A stretch of 64,000 nt of DNA, from positions 34,527 through 98,526 of the forward strand of contig JABIUV010000024.1 of NCBI GenBank assembly GCA_018700895.1, read 5' to 3'. The DNA comes from Bacteroidota bacterium. GTDB lineage: Bacteria > Bacteroidota > Bacteroidia > NS11-12g > UBA9320. Of the stretch, positions 27,395 to 36,475 are shown one piece after another. How positions within the stretch are numbered: the first letter of the stretch is position 1; every line of letters starts with the position of its first letter. The notes beneath the pieces were generated by a model. The model saw only the letters and a program-made list of their open reading frames with translations. It was not told where the DNA came from and did no database searches. The position numbers were made by a program, and so were the translations under genes.

Positions 27395-28018
27395 ATGCGA
27401 AATATAATATTACCCGCCATTGCTCTGCTACTTGCAGCTTGCTCTCCTAAGACTAAATCGGTAGAATCTACCACAACCATCGAAAATAACCCAAACAATA
27501 CAGCCATGATATCAGCAGAATCTTCATCGAACATCGTTGCCGCAAAAAACTTTCACTACTTCAGCATACCATCGTTAGATGAAAGCAACACCTTGAATAT
27601 GGGTGATTACAAAGGCAAAAAAATACTTGTCGTAAATGTTGCCTCCAAATGCGGATATACGTCACAGTATGAAGGCCTACAAAAGCTAAACGAGCAATAT
27701 GGTGACAAGGTGCAGATTATTGGTTTTCCGTGTAACCAGTTTATGGGTCAAGAGCCAGGAGGAAAAGAAGAAATTGCTGCTTTCTGCAAGAAAAATTATG
27801 GCGTAACTTTTCCCATGACTACTAAGATAAATGTGAAAGGCAGCGACCAGCACGCAATATACCAATGGCTTACCAGCAAGGCAGAAAACCAAGTAGGAGA
27901 TTATAAGGTGAGTTGGAATTTCAATAAGTTTTTGATAGACGAAAATGGTAAGCTAATCGCACACTACAGCAGTAATGTAGAGCCTATGAGCGAAGAGCTT
28001 ATTGCTGCTATCCAATAA
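27395..28018 (+). CDS. Glutathione peroxidase family lipoprotein
   Basis: About 207 residues from the ATG at 27395; MRNIILPAIALLLAACSP is a lipoprotein signal with lipobox LAAC. An ATG 12 codons upstream exists but weakens the signal. The thioredoxin-fold core is complete: NVASKCGYTSQYEGL with catalytic Cys (not Sec), GFPCNQFMGQEPG with the resolving-type Cys and Gln, and VSWNFNKFLID with the Trp-Asn pair. Bacterial Cys-GPx enzymes generally reduce peroxides with thioredoxin. Envelope attachment implies protection of the periplasm. A strong hairpin follows the stop. Confidence 0.92.
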   Translation: MRNIILPAIALLLAACSPKTKSVESTTTIENNPNNTAMISAESSSNIVAAKNFHYFSIPSLDESNTLNMGDYKGKKILVVNVASKCGYTSQYEGLQKLNEQYGDKVQIIGFPCNQFMGQEPGGKEEIAAFCKKNYGVTFPMTTKINVKGSDQHAIYQWLTSKAENQVGDYKVSWNFNKFLIDENGKLIAHYSSNVEPMSEELIAAIQ

Positions 28019-28036
28019 GTTTTAACATCGGAGTAT

Positions 28037-28079
28037 ACGCAACAAGCCCGCTGCTCCTTGAGTAGTGGGCTTGTTGCGT
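28037..28079 (+). terminator. Strong hairpin terminator after the peroxidase gene
   Basis: ACGCAACAAGCCC (28037-28049) pairs perfectly with GGGCTTGTTGCGT (28067-28079), a 13-bp GC-containing stem whose loop can also pair partly. No long T-run follows, only TTTGG, so it may act as a bidirectional or factor-assisted stop. Confidence 0.75.
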
Positions 28080-28108
28080 TTGGTTATAAAATAAATTGCA
28101 CATCTTTG
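28079..28108 (+). promoter_or_regulatory. Candidate promoter with near-leaderless start
   Basis: TTTG (28079-28082), an 18-bp spacer, then CATCTTTG (28101-28108), one mismatch from TAnnTTTG. The GTG start of the next gene is only 4 nt beyond the box, implying a leaderless or very short-leader mRNA. Confidence 0.5.
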
Positions 28109-28112
28109 TACA

Positions 28113-28862
28113 GTGCGATTGATATTCATACCCATAGCCGGTATAATCCTAACGGGGTTTGCCTTCTTTACAAAAAGTCGAGAAGCAGAACGCACTGCTG
28201 AAGCTCCTATATCAAAACAAGAAGATCAACGCTTTGTGGTACACGAGGCAGATATTACGCAAGGAAATCTCAGAATGTATTGGCAAGATGACAATGGACC
28301 ACTCCAAACCTTCGACAATTTGCGTAAGCATGTTGAAAAACAAAATCTCACACTCACGTTTGCTATGAACGGAGGCATGTATCTCCAAGATCACTCACCG
28401 CAGGGTTTATATATTGAAAACGGGAAAGTCATCCGACCACTTAACACCAAAACATCGGACTACGGCAATTTTTATCTGACACCCAACGGTGTATTTTACC
28501 TGACTGATAATAACCAAGCTGTGGTGTGCAAAACAAAAGATTTTGAACCTAGTACAGCTATTGCTTACGCTACTCAATCAGGGCCTATGCTTCTGATAGA
28601 CTGCACCATTCACCCTAAATTCACCCAAGGATCTAAAAACGTTCATATTCGTAATGGGGTCGGTATACTTCCCAATGGAAATCCGCTTTTTGTCATCAGT
28701 ACAGAGCGTGTAAACCTGTATGACTTCGCATCATTCTTTAAAAAACACGGCTGTAAAAATGCCTTATACCTTGATGGATTTGTATCGCGTATCTATTGGC
28801 CTGCTCAGCAGTTAGAGCAAATGGATGGTCACTTTGGCGTACTCATAGCCGAGGTGGAGTAA
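28113..28862 (+). CDS. Phosphodiester glycosidase family (NAGPA-like) protein
   Basis: 249 residues starting at GTG, with an N-terminal hydrophobic segment (RLIFIPIAGIILTGFAFF) that serves as signal or anchor. The block TFAMNGGMYLQDHSPQGLYIENGKVI, then TQSGPMLLIDCTIHP, VRNGVGI-like NGVGILPNGN and ALYLDGFVSRIYWP match PF09992, the domain of the human uncovering enzyme NAGPA; bacterial members (for example YigE) are poorly characterised periplasmic proteins. It is convergent with the M1 peptidase gene (15-bp gap). Confidence 0.88.
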   Translation: MRLIFIPIAGIILTGFAFFTKSREAERTAEAPISKQEDQRFVVHEADITQGNLRMYWQDDNGPLQTFDNLRKHVEKQNLTLTFAMNGGMYLQDHSPQGLYIENGKVIRPLNTKTSDYGNFYLTPNGVFYLTDNNQAVVCKTKDFEPSTAIAYATQSGPMLLIDCTIHPKFTQGSKNVHIRNGVGILPNGNPLFVISTERVNLYDFASFFKKHGCKNALYLDGFVSRIYWPAQQLEQMDGHFGVLIAEVE

Positions 28863-28877
28863 ACCGATATTCTCAGA

Positions 28878-30803
28878 CTACAACGAGGTTTTTGTAAACT
28901 TCACTACTACACTTTCTCCGCCTGATATGGCTCGGAGCTGGTATATCCCATTTACCAAATCTGACACATCTATTGTCGTAGTCTTACCTTTTAGGCTCAG
29001 CACATCTACTTCCTTTACCACTCTTCCTTGTAGGTCTATCAATTCTACGCTATCCAACTTACGGTCTTGCATAAATACAGAAAGACTATTCGCACTTGGG
29101 TTAGGATATAATTGAACGGACGAAAGGTCTACGTGTGTTCCTTGCACTAATGTATTACGCACCAAGAGCCAATAATCAGGGTCAAACTGAAGCTCGTCTA
29201 CCCGAAAACCAAGGTCGATTATCCACTCTTGATTGAGACTACTTAAATTAACCGTAAAAATACTATCACCGCTGGGGCCAATGGCTCTAAATGGAATTTT
29301 CAAAGGAAAGAAACTCACCGATGGGTGCGAGGTAGTTTGATCTATCTTAATACGCAGCTCTCCGTCATTTACTCTATTCCATCGGGTGACCAATATGGGA
29401 TAACCTTCTTGGTACACGTATCTGTCAAAGAACCCATCCAGGTCTTGTCCACTTGCTGCTTCTATCGCATCTTGAAAATCGGGTGTATACGCAAATCCGT
29501 AGCATAAATCTGCATCGGCCATATAGCTTCGTGTACCGGCAAAGAAGGCACTATCGCCTACCTCCCACCGCAATTGATTTAACACGGCACTTCCTTTATC
29601 ATAGCGTATATCACCATTGAACAATTCACGCACATCCGAAGTATCAAAGGCATAAACCGAGCCACCCTCACTACTCGTAGCACTGGCTATACTCTCTCTG
29701 AGAAAGGAACGATGTTCCTCTTTAGTCTTATGAAATTCGCGTGCAATAGCATTGGTATACGTAGCCCAACCCTCGTTGAGCCATAAGTCTTGCCACGAAC
29801 CACAGGTAATCTTATCGCCAAACCACTGGTGTCCCAACTCATGTGCCATCAGGTCAAACTTAAGATGAGCCATAAAACTCATGGTTTGGTGCTCCATACC
29901 GCCTCCCCTCCCAAACATCGCATGACCGTGTTTTTCGTTCTTAAAAGGATAATCCCCAAAAAGACTATCGAAGGTACGCATCATACCGTCTATAGCCAGA
30001 CGTAGGGTGTCTGCTTGCGGTTTATAAGCCGGGTATATATAGTCCAAGTGAAAAACACTATCTCCTCCACTCAGCGGAATATAATGGCTCTCTTCATAAT
30101 AGTTAGATACTGCGACGGCTACCAAGTAGGTACTAATGGGATGGCGATGTTTCCACCTGAATATCAAGCTACTATCTACCAAGGTATCTACCGCTGATAA
30201 TACACCTATACCCGCGGCCTTGTTGCCGTTGGGTATGTGTACATCCATATCAAATGAATCTATCTTATCTACCAACTGCTGTTTACACGGCCACCACCCA
30301 TACGCTCCGTACGGCTGAGACAAGGTCCATACGATAGGACCATCTCGCTGATAATCATAACTAAACGCACGTTGGTCACTTTTGCTGGGGTCTCCGTGAT
30401 AGTACACGTTAGTATTTATGAGTGTCCCTTCTGGCGATGGTTCGGTGGTTAGAATCACCTCATTACCCACCCTATTAAACGATGCTGAAACGCCATTTAC
30501 CTCTACGGAGTCTACGATCATATTACTCGTTAAGTCGTAACTTAGTGAGGAGAAATTATTTTCTAAGGCTCGTACCTCAGAGTACACGTTGCCTACTATT
30601 AATCTATTGCGTGGAGCAAGAGAATCTAGGTGCAGGGTCAATTTTTGATAGGTGACATCATAGTTATTCCCGCTACGTTTGCCTTTGTATCTGGTTTTAG
30701 CCTCGTAGGCTTCTCGCTCTCCCTTTATCAAGGCTTCCATATGTTGAGCCATTGCCCCTTGAGCGGCAAAGAGTAAGACGAGTATCGTGGTAAGTACTTT
30801 CAC
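28878..30803 (-). CDS. M1 family zinc aminopeptidase with type IX sorting domain
   Basis: 641 residues. Signal peptide KVLTTILVLLFAAQGAMAQ; the N-terminal beta domain; then the gluzincin core with the GxMEN-type loop as GRGGGMEHQTMSF (H for the usual N) and the zinc motif HELGHQWFGDKITCGSWQDLWLNEG. The last 75 residues form a T9SS type A sorting domain (VQLYPNPSANSLSVF, then VELIDLQGRVVKEV and LVNGIYQLRAISGG, ending VVVKFTKTSL). It is therefore predicted to be secreted across the outer membrane by T9SS. The start is GTG at 30803, 10 nt after a TAAATTTG box. Confidence 0.93.
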   Translation of the reverse strand: MKVLTTILVLLFAAQGAMAQHMEALIKGEREAYEAKTRYKGKRSGNNYDVTYQKLTLHLDSLAPRNRLIVGNVYSEVRALENNFSSLSYDLTSNMIVDSVEVNGVSASFNRVGNEVILTTEPSPEGTLINTNVYYHGDPSKSDQRAFSYDYQRDGPIVWTLSQPYGAYGWWPCKQQLVDKIDSFDMDVHIPNGNKAAGIGVLSAVDTLVDSSLIFRWKHRHPISTYLVAVAVSNYYEESHYIPLSGGDSVFHLDYIYPAYKPQADTLRLAIDGMMRTFDSLFGDYPFKNEKHGHAMFGRGGGMEHQTMSFMAHLKFDLMAHELGHQWFGDKITCGSWQDLWLNEGWATYTNAIAREFHKTKEEHRSFLRESIASATSSEGGSVYAFDTSDVRELFNGDIRYDKGSAVLNQLRWEVGDSAFFAGTRSYMADADLCYGFAYTPDFQDAIEAASGQDLDGFFDRYVYQEGYPILVTRWNRVNDGELRIKIDQTTSHPSVSFFPLKIPFRAIGPSGDSIFTVNLSSLNQEWIIDLGFRVDELQFDPDYWLLVRNTLVQGTHVDLSSVQLYPNPSANSLSVFMQDRKLDSVELIDLQGRVVKEVDVLSLKGKTTTIDVSDLVNGIYQLRAISGGESVVVKFTKTSL

Positions 30804-30813
30804 TTCGTGCTAA

Positions 30814-30821
30814 CAAATTTA
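30814..30821 (-). promoter_or_regulatory. Candidate -7 promoter box of the M1 peptidase gene
   Basis: On the minus strand TAAATTTG is an exact TAnnTTTG match, with a TTTTGG element (complement of 30844-30849) about 22 bp upstream as a possible -33. The start codon is 10 nt downstream, so the leader would be only a few bases long. Confidence 0.5.
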
Positions 30822-30843
30822 CCGCTACAATCTTCTTTTTAGT

Positions 30844-30865
30844 CCAAAAGCTTATCATATTTTGG
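30844..30865. promoter_or_regulatory. Inverted repeat in the divergent M1/C1 peptidase promoter region
   Basis: CCAAAA (30844-30849), a 10-bp spacer and TTTTGG (30860-30865) form a dyad between the divergent genes. The left arm doubles as a possible -33 of the minus-strand promoter. Could be coincidence in AT-rich DNA. Confidence 0.3.
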
Positions 30866-30890
30866 TATAATCACGTATTTTGGCAGCCTT

Positions 30891-32093
30891 ATGACAAAAT
30901 TTTCATTCGTATCTGCATTACTCGTTAGTAGTTTATTCCTTTTTCAGCTGCAATTACAAGCACAAGACACGCTTCGTAACAAGAAAGATGGCAACTACAT
31001 TTTTACCGTAAAAAAAGACATAGAGGCCAACGAAGTACAAAACCAAAACCGTACAGGAACGTGCTGGAGTTTTAGTGCTCTTAGTTTTATGGAGAGTGAG
31101 CTTATGCGTATGGGTAAAGGCAAGCACAAGCTAAGTGAAATGTATATCGTAAGAAAAGCCTATGAAGACAAAGCAGAGAACTATGTGCGTATGCACGGTA
31201 CGGCTAACTTTAGTCAAGGAGGTGCTTTTCACGATATCCCACATGTGATTAAGAAATATGGCATCGTACCTCAAGAGGCATACAAGGGCCTAAATTATGG
31301 ACTAGAAAGCCATAACCACAGTGAGATGGAAGCCGCATTAAAAGGATTTTTGGACGCTATTATCGCTAATAAACAAGGTAAACTTACTACCAGTTGGAAA
31401 CCCGCCTTTAACGCTATATTAGACGCCTACCTAGGAGTAGTTCCCGAAAATTTCACCTACCAAGGTAAGAGCTATACTCCTACTAGCTTTGCGGAGAGTT
31501 TGGAGCTTAATATGGATGACTATGTGATTATCACATCATTTACGCACCACCCATTTTACGAAAATTTTGTACTGGAAGTGCCAGATAACTGGATATGGGC
31601 ACAGGCATATAATGTACCGCTAGATGAGATGATGACACTTATGAAAGATGCCATGCTCAATGGATACGGTATAGGATGGGCTGCCGACGTAAGCGAAAAA
31701 GGATTTAGTTTCAAAAATGGATTGGCCATCGTACCAGAAGACGATGCGGCCTTAAAAGTACGTGGCAAAGACAGTAAGCACTTTAATAATGCGGGAGCAG
31801 ACAAGGAAGGCACGCAGTTTGACTCACCGGGACCAGAGAAAGAAATCACCCAAGAGATGAGACAAGAAGCCTTTGACAATTATCTTACTACAGATGATCA
31901 CGGTATGCATTTCACAGGCATCGTAACCGACCAAGAAGGCAACGAATATTTCATCGTAAAAAATAGCTGGGGTACGGAGTACAATGATTGTGACGGCTAT
32001 TTTTATGCTAGTATGCCTTACGTAGCGTATAAAACGATGAACTTTATGGTACACAAAGATGCTTTGCCTAAAGCATTGAAAAAGAAGATGTAG
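30891..32093 (+). CDS. C1-family cysteine peptidase, secreted aminopeptidase C/bleomycin hydrolase-like
   Basis: 400 residues. Signal peptide KFSFVSALLVSSLFLFQLQLQAQ. The papain-like catalytic residues are visible: Cys58 in NRTGTCWSFSALSFMESE, His in DDHGMHFTGIV and Asn in VKNSWGTEYNDCDGYF. The large inserts between them match the PepC/bleomycin hydrolase family (M-type helical insertion, SQGGAFHDIPHVIKKYGIVPQ). Cytoplasmic PepC lacks a signal peptide, so this is an exported variant common in Bacteroidota. It is divergent from the M1 peptidase; the two may cooperate in peptide degradation. Confidence 0.93.
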   Translation: MTKFSFVSALLVSSLFLFQLQLQAQDTLRNKKDGNYIFTVKKDIEANEVQNQNRTGTCWSFSALSFMESELMRMGKGKHKLSEMYIVRKAYEDKAENYVRMHGTANFSQGGAFHDIPHVIKKYGIVPQEAYKGLNYGLESHNHSEMEAALKGFLDAIIANKQGKLTTSWKPAFNAILDAYLGVVPENFTYQGKSYTPTSFAESLELNMDDYVIITSFTHHPFYENFVLEVPDNWIWAQAYNVPLDEMMTLMKDAMLNGYGIGWAADVSEKGFSFKNGLAIVPEDDAALKVRGKDSKHFNNAGADKEGTQFDSPGPEKEITQEMRQEAFDNYLTTDDHGMHFTGIVTDQEGNEYFIVKNSWGTEYNDCDGYFYASMPYVAYKTMNFMVHKDALPKALKKKM

Positions 32094-32175
32094 TCACTGG
32101 GGTAAAGGCTTAAGGCGAGAAGTCAAAAGGAGTTTTTAGCTTTCAAAGCAAAAATACTCCCATCCAACGAAGAAT

Positions 32176-32286
32176 ATGGTGCTTGAAATAAGTGATAGAC
32201 AATTTCTGCTCGTGGGAGGAAGAACAATCGCTGTAGCAAATAAAGAAGAACTGGTACGGTACGGGTACCTGCCGTCAAATCGCTAA
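32176..32286 (+). other. Small ORF or remnant, 36 residues
   Basis: An ATG-initiated frame (start MVLEISDRQFLLVGGRTIAV) ends at TAA 32284-32286. It reads like a protein fragment, not random sequence, but I do not recognise it and see no promoter box. It may be a relic of a longer gene. Confidence 0.25.
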
Positions 32287-32336
32287 GTCTATGCTAAATT
32301 ATAGGCATAGGTAAGTGAGTTTCTTAGCTGGTCAAA

Positions 32337-32879
32337 TCACCTCACAAACCTCAAATTTCGGCACTTAGCTTGATCCTGCGGTGAGGCCTGGTAGTCTTTT
32401 ACCATCTCTATATCGTATTCAAATGTAATACCGTACACCGCCATAAGATCTTCATACTTTTTTAGCTTATCACCGTAAATTGCCATTTTGCTACGATAGT
32501 AACTCCAAGGTCCAAAGGCATAGCCGAGCAGTGCCACTCCCGCTGCCCCAATAACTAGTGGTACTACCGAAAGCCACCCGTGATTCCACAAGTAAAAATA
32601 TAATGCTATTGCCCCTCCTATCAACACTAGAGCAAAAGTGAGGTACGTCCAAAAACCTAAAATAACCATTGGTCGTGTACGTTTCATACTCTCATATGGC
32701 TCTATGGCTTGAGTGATACTATGATGTGCATTTTCTTCGAATATTTTACTTGGACATTTTTCCTTAAACTGAGGCTTTTCTAAAGTCAAACGGCACACCG
32801 ACCCTTTGCCTGGTTATAGTACTTTCTTATCACACAGCAAACAATGGTCGATAGGGCGTGTTGGATTCATATTTTTCAT
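32337..32879 (-). pseudogene. Zinc-motif membrane protein gene interrupted by an in-frame TAA
   Basis: The full minus-strand frame from the ATG at 32877-32879 reads MKNMNPTRPIDHCLLCDKKVL, then TAA (32814-32816), then PGKGSVCRLTLEKPQFKEKCPSK and onward to 32337, with no other stop. The halves together rebuild a CxxC....GxxC.LT.e.P.F..kCP element that I recall from small Bacteroidota membrane proteins, followed by two to three membrane segments (about 160-190 residues in all). Only the part after a GTG at 32798 is open as a 153-residue product, which would lack the first CxxC. I read it as a recent nonsense mutation, or a sequencing error. Function unknown. Confidence 0.7.
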
Positions 32880-32982
32880 ACGGAACACTTCAAAAAATCA
32901 AATATAAACGACTGACATCTAATCGCTAATTATCCAAGCGTAAATCCCATCCAATTTTTATCCCTGCATTGTTCATTTTATT

Positions 32983-32990
32983 TACCTTTG
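32983..32990 (+). promoter_or_regulatory. Candidate -7 promoter box of gldH
   Basis: TACCTTTG matches TAnnTTTG exactly and ends 8 nt before the TTG at 32999. This places the in-frame TTG at 32969 upstream of transcription start and supports 32999. Confidence 0.5.
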
Positions 32991-32998
32991 TTTCACTT

Positions 32999-33469
32999 TT
33001 GAAAAAGTATAGCCTCATACTCATACTCGCTGCTTCACTAAGTGCGTGTAGTGACCATGCTCTGGTAGATCAATACCACGAATTACCCGATGAAGGATGG
33101 CAATATGAACACATTATTACAGACACCTTTGAGGTAACTAACCCCGACTATTATCACCAAGTATTTGCTAACTTACGAATCACAGGTGATTATACGTACG
33201 CTAATATTTACCTAAAACTAAACATCACCTCGCCAGATAGTACTACTAAGAGTGAAATCATAACAGTAGACCTTGCTGACAAGTCAGGTAAGTGGCTAGG
33301 AACAGGACTGGGTAATGTAATTACTTACCAAACACCCATATTGCATCGTAAGTACCTAACCCAAAAAGGAAAGTACACCGTTAAGATAGAACAGAATATG
33401 CGTCTCCAAACATTGCAAAATGTACGAGCCGTAGGCATAAGAGTAGAGCAACAAGAGGAGATATACTAG
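32999..33469 (+). CDS. gldH: Gliding motility lipoprotein GldH
   Basis: About 156 residues from TTG 32999. KKYSLILILAASLSACSD is a lipoprotein signal. The mature part shows the GldH order: ALVDQYHELPDEGW, ITDTFEVTNPDYYHQVFANLRITGDYTYANIYL, VDLADKSGKWLGTGLGNV, and near the end GKYTVKIEQNMRLQTLQNVRAVGIRVE. GldH is a lipoprotein needed for gliding and T9SS-linked secretion in Flavobacterium. Monocistronic position 29 bp ahead of lpdA, so cotranscription with lpdA is possible. Confidence 0.88.
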   Translation: MKKYSLILILAASLSACSDHALVDQYHELPDEGWQYEHIITDTFEVTNPDYYHQVFANLRITGDYTYANIYLKLNITSPDSTTKSEIITVDLADKSGKWLGTGLGNVITYQTPILHRKYLTQKGKYTVKIEQNMRLQTLQNVRAVGIRVEQQEEIY

Positions 33470-33498
33470 CCAGTGATAACACCAAAGAACATAATACA

Positions 33499-34890
33499 AT
33501 GAACTACGACGTAATAGTAATAGGAAGCGGCCCAGGCGGCTATGTATGTGCCATAAGATGTGCACAGCTCGGAATGAAAACCGCCATAGTAGAAAAGTAT
33601 AATACCCTAGGAGGTACTTGCCTTAATGTGGGTTGTATCCCTAGTAAAGCTATGCTAGACAGCTCTCACCAGTACCACGATGCCGTACATAAGTTTGCAG
33701 ACCATGGTATAAACGTGGGCACGCCCAAAATAGACTTTAAGCAGATGGTAGCACGTAAGCAAGGCGTGGTAGACCAAATGACAAAGGGTGTGGAGTTCTT
33801 GATGAAGAAGAATAAGATAGACACCTATACGGGTATGGGTTCATTTGTAGATGCTAACACAGTAAAAATAGCAGGTGAAAAAACGGAGAACATTACAGGT
33901 AAAAATATTGTAATCGCTACAGGTAGTAAGCCAAGTAGTATACCCGGCATAGCGATAGATAAAAAACGTGTAATCACGAGTACCGAAGCTTTGGAGCTCA
34001 AAGAAATACCCAAACACCTCATCGTAATAGGCGGTGGCGTAATCGGGCTAGAGTTAGGCTCGGTATACCATAGACTTGGTGCAGAGGTAAGCGTAGTAGA
34101 GTACGCACCAAGCATTATAGCCAGTATGGATGCGAGTCTAGGCAAAGAGATGGGACGCGTGATGAAAAAACAAGGTATGAAATTGCACCTTGGTCACAAA
34201 GTAACGAGTGTAACAACCAAAGGGAAAACCGTTACCGTAACAGCCGAAGGCAAAAAAGGAGAAGTAACGCTGGAAGGAGATTACTGCCTCATAGCCGTGG
34301 GCAGAAGACCTTATACCGCAGGACTCAATGCCGAGAATGCTGGAGTAAAATTAGACGACAGAGGACGAGTAGAAGTAAACGAACACTTACAAACCTCTGC
34401 TGCTAATATCTACGCAATAGGTGATGTAGTAAAAGGAGCTATGCTTGCTCACAAAGCCGAAGAAGAAGGTGTAGCCGTAGCCGAAATGCTAGCAGGTCAA
34501 AAGCCGCATATCAACTACAACTTAGTACCGGGTGTAGTATATACCTGGCCAGAGGTAGCAGGCGTAGGGCAAACCGAAGAGCAACTCAAAGAAGCAGGTG
34601 TAAAATACAAAGTGGGGCAATTCCCATTCAGAGCTAACGGAAGAGCCGTAGCAGGTATGGATACCGATGGATTTGTAAAAATAATCGCAGATGCGGAGAC
34701 AGACGAAGTGCTTGGTGCTCATATGATAGGACCACGAGTGGCAGATATGATAACACAAATAGCGACAGCTATGGAGTTCAGAGCGAGTGCCGAGGATATA
34801 GCACGTGTGTGTCATGCTCACCCTACCACAAGTGAGGTGACTAAGGAAGCAGCACTAGCCGCAACCGAAAATAGAGCCATTCATAGTTAA
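33499..34890 (+). CDS. lpdA: Dihydrolipoyl dehydrogenase (E3)
   Basis: 463 residues, FAD-dependent, regenerates lipoamide in 2-oxo acid dehydrogenase complexes. FAD loop VIGSGPGGYVCAIRCAQLG, redox-active disulfide GGTCLNVGCIPSKAML, NAD loop VIGGGVIGLELGSVYHRLG, second FAD motif NIYAIGDVV, and the C-terminal His-Glu pair in CHAHPTTSEVTKEA are all present. It may serve the sucA-encoded complex 8 kb downstream as well as pyruvate dehydrogenase. A clear terminator follows. Confidence 0.97.
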   Translation: MNYDVIVIGSGPGGYVCAIRCAQLGMKTAIVEKYNTLGGTCLNVGCIPSKAMLDSSHQYHDAVHKFADHGINVGTPKIDFKQMVARKQGVVDQMTKGVEFLMKKNKIDTYTGMGSFVDANTVKIAGEKTENITGKNIVIATGSKPSSIPGIAIDKKRVITSTEALELKEIPKHLIVIGGGVIGLELGSVYHRLGAEVSVVEYAPSIIASMDASLGKEMGRVMKKQGMKLHLGHKVTSVTTKGKTVTVTAEGKKGEVTLEGDYCLIAVGRRPYTAGLNAENAGVKLDDRGRVEVNEHLQTSAANIYAIGDVVKGAMLAHKAEEEGVAVAEMLAGQKPHINYNLVPGVVYTWPEVAGVGQTEEQLKEAGVKYKVGQFPFRANGRAVAGMDTDGFVKIIADAETDEVLGAHMIGPRVADMITQIATAMEFRASAEDIARVCHAHPTTSEVTKEAALAATENRAIHS

Positions 34891-34911
34891 CATTAACAAA
34901 ATGAAATTTCG

Positions 34912-34946
34912 AAAAATGGGAGCACGTAGTGGTTCCCATTTTTTTT
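34912..34946 (+). terminator. Rho-independent terminator after lpdA
   Basis: AAAAATGGGA (34912-34921) pairs with TCCCATTTTT (34934-34943), a 10-bp stem with a 12-nt loop merging into a run of eight T. A textbook intrinsic terminator for the gldH-lpdA direction. Confidence 0.85.
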
Positions 34947-35030
34947 GTAAAATAATGTCATTTGTAACGTTAGTGTAATAAATGAAACCTAGATACCGTT
35001 TCACTATTTTATTAAAACTTAAACCGTAAT

Positions 35031-36467
35031 ATGAAAAATTTAACAATAACCTTAGCTCTTGCACTCGTTCTATTCTATGCTTGTTCTCCTACCAGCAAAA
35101 CAAAGCAAGACCCAACTGATGGCGACGACTCTACCTCTCAAATAGAACTCTCAGAAGACCAAAGTAGTGTGACTATTCATGCAAACGCAGTTGCAAAGCA
35201 AATAAACGAGCCACTTCCACAAGTGAACTCAAAGTCCACTACCTATCGTATATCTCCCGGCGAAGAGAACACCGTTACCACTGAAAACGGTACCACCATC
35301 ACCGTACCCAAAAATGCCTTCGTAGACCAAGATGGCAATCCTATAAAAGGTGATGTACAACTTGCTTTTAAAGAATTTCATACTGCCAGTGATGTTATCC
35401 TTAGTGGTATCCCCATGCACGTAACTACCGAAGACGGAAGCTTAGAAGCTTTTGAAACGGCAGGAATGTTTGAAATAGAAGGTACAGACGAGCAAGGCAA
35501 CGAAGTACGCATTGCCAATAACAAAACTATTCGCGTAGACCTTGCTACTTACAAGGACGAGGAAAATTACAACTTTTACTCGTATGACAAACAAGAAGGA
35601 CTCTGGACCGAAGAGTATAAAAATACTCCTGTGGCAAGCAATACTGCGAGAGCCCAAGTGGTAGAGCAACTTTCATTTTTCCCTACTCCTCAAAAACCAA
35701 TTGAAATCAAAAAAGCATCGAGCAATGATTTCGTGTTTGAACTGGCAATAGATAGAACAAAAAATCCTGAGTTCAGACATTTTGATAATGTATTATGGAA
35801 ACTGAAGGATAACACCATAGAGGATGCTCAGCTTTTTGAAAAGACAATACGCGACCCCAACCTCACGTGTGTAGATAGAGACAACTCTGTATTCCAACTC
35901 ACCGGGAAAGTAGGTGATAGAAAAGTGCAAACTCGCGTACAACCCGTACTATTTGGCAGTAACTGGAAAAACGCCCAAGCGGCATTTAACAAAAAGCTAA
36001 AGGCGTTTAAAGAGAGTGTGGCCAACAAAGAAGAGCTAGAAGAACGCAGTAAGAAAATGGCTAAATTTCAACGAACGCTATCTGTAAGCTCATTTGGGAT
36101 ATATAACTGCGACCGCTACCTGCGTATGAAAGGACGTCGAAAAATTAGCTTCGCAGCTGTATTTATGCTCCCCGCACTTCAAAAAATGGTAAAGCAAGCC
36201 TTTTTAATTATCAAGAAAAGAGGCAAAAACGAGGCGGTGCCTTTATATAGCGGTGCAAACGGATATTTCATATATGCTCCTCACGAGGACAATACACTCA
36301 TCACCTTTGATGATGAAGGAAATATTTTTGAATTTAGCAACGAACAGTTTAAAGCACTCACCGCCCAAAATCCACGAGCAGATAAGGAGCAAACATTAAA
36401 CTTCAACCCTACCTCCTTCTCCGTAAGTAGCAAACGAGATATTCAAGCATACTTAGATAATCTGTAA
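35031..36467 (+). CDS. Large lipoprotein, function unknown
   Basis: 478 residues. KNLTITLALALVLFYACSPTSK is a lipoprotein signal with lipobox FYAC. After an acidic linker the sequence YRISPGEENTVTTENGTTITVPKNAFVDQDGNPIKGDVQLAFKEF resembles a recurring Bacteroidota domain in which an I.VP.naF.d..G....G.v.l...e block follows a ZU5-like beta element. The middle has an ELEERSKKMAKFQ helix, and IYNCDRYLRM is a small recognisable block of this group. No catalytic motif. It directly precedes the WG-repeat gene (8-bp gap) and is probably cotranscribed with it. Confidence 0.72.
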   Translation: MKNLTITLALALVLFYACSPTSKTKQDPTDGDDSTSQIELSEDQSSVTIHANAVAKQINEPLPQVNSKSTTYRISPGEENTVTTENGTTITVPKNAFVDQDGNPIKGDVQLAFKEFHTASDVILSGIPMHVTTEDGSLEAFETAGMFEIEGTDEQGNEVRIANNKTIRVDLATYKDEENYNFYSYDKQEGLWTEEYKNTPVASNTARAQVVEQLSFFPTPQKPIEIKKASSNDFVFELAIDRTKNPEFRHFDNVLWKLKDNTIEDAQLFEKTIRDPNLTCVDRDNSVFQLTGKVGDRKVQTRVQPVLFGSNWKNAQAAFNKKLKAFKESVANKEELEERSKKMAKFQRTLSVSSFGIYNCDRYLRMKGRRKISFAAVFMLPALQKMVKQAFLIIKKRGKNEAVPLYSGANGYFIYAPHEDNTLITFDDEGNIFEFSNEQFKALTAQNPRADKEQTLNFNPTSFSVSSKRDIQAYLDNL

Positions 36468-36475
36468 CAGCTATT

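Noticed and set aside
27395..28018. Selenocysteine glutathione peroxidase
   Set aside because: The active-site codon is TGC (Cys), not TGA.
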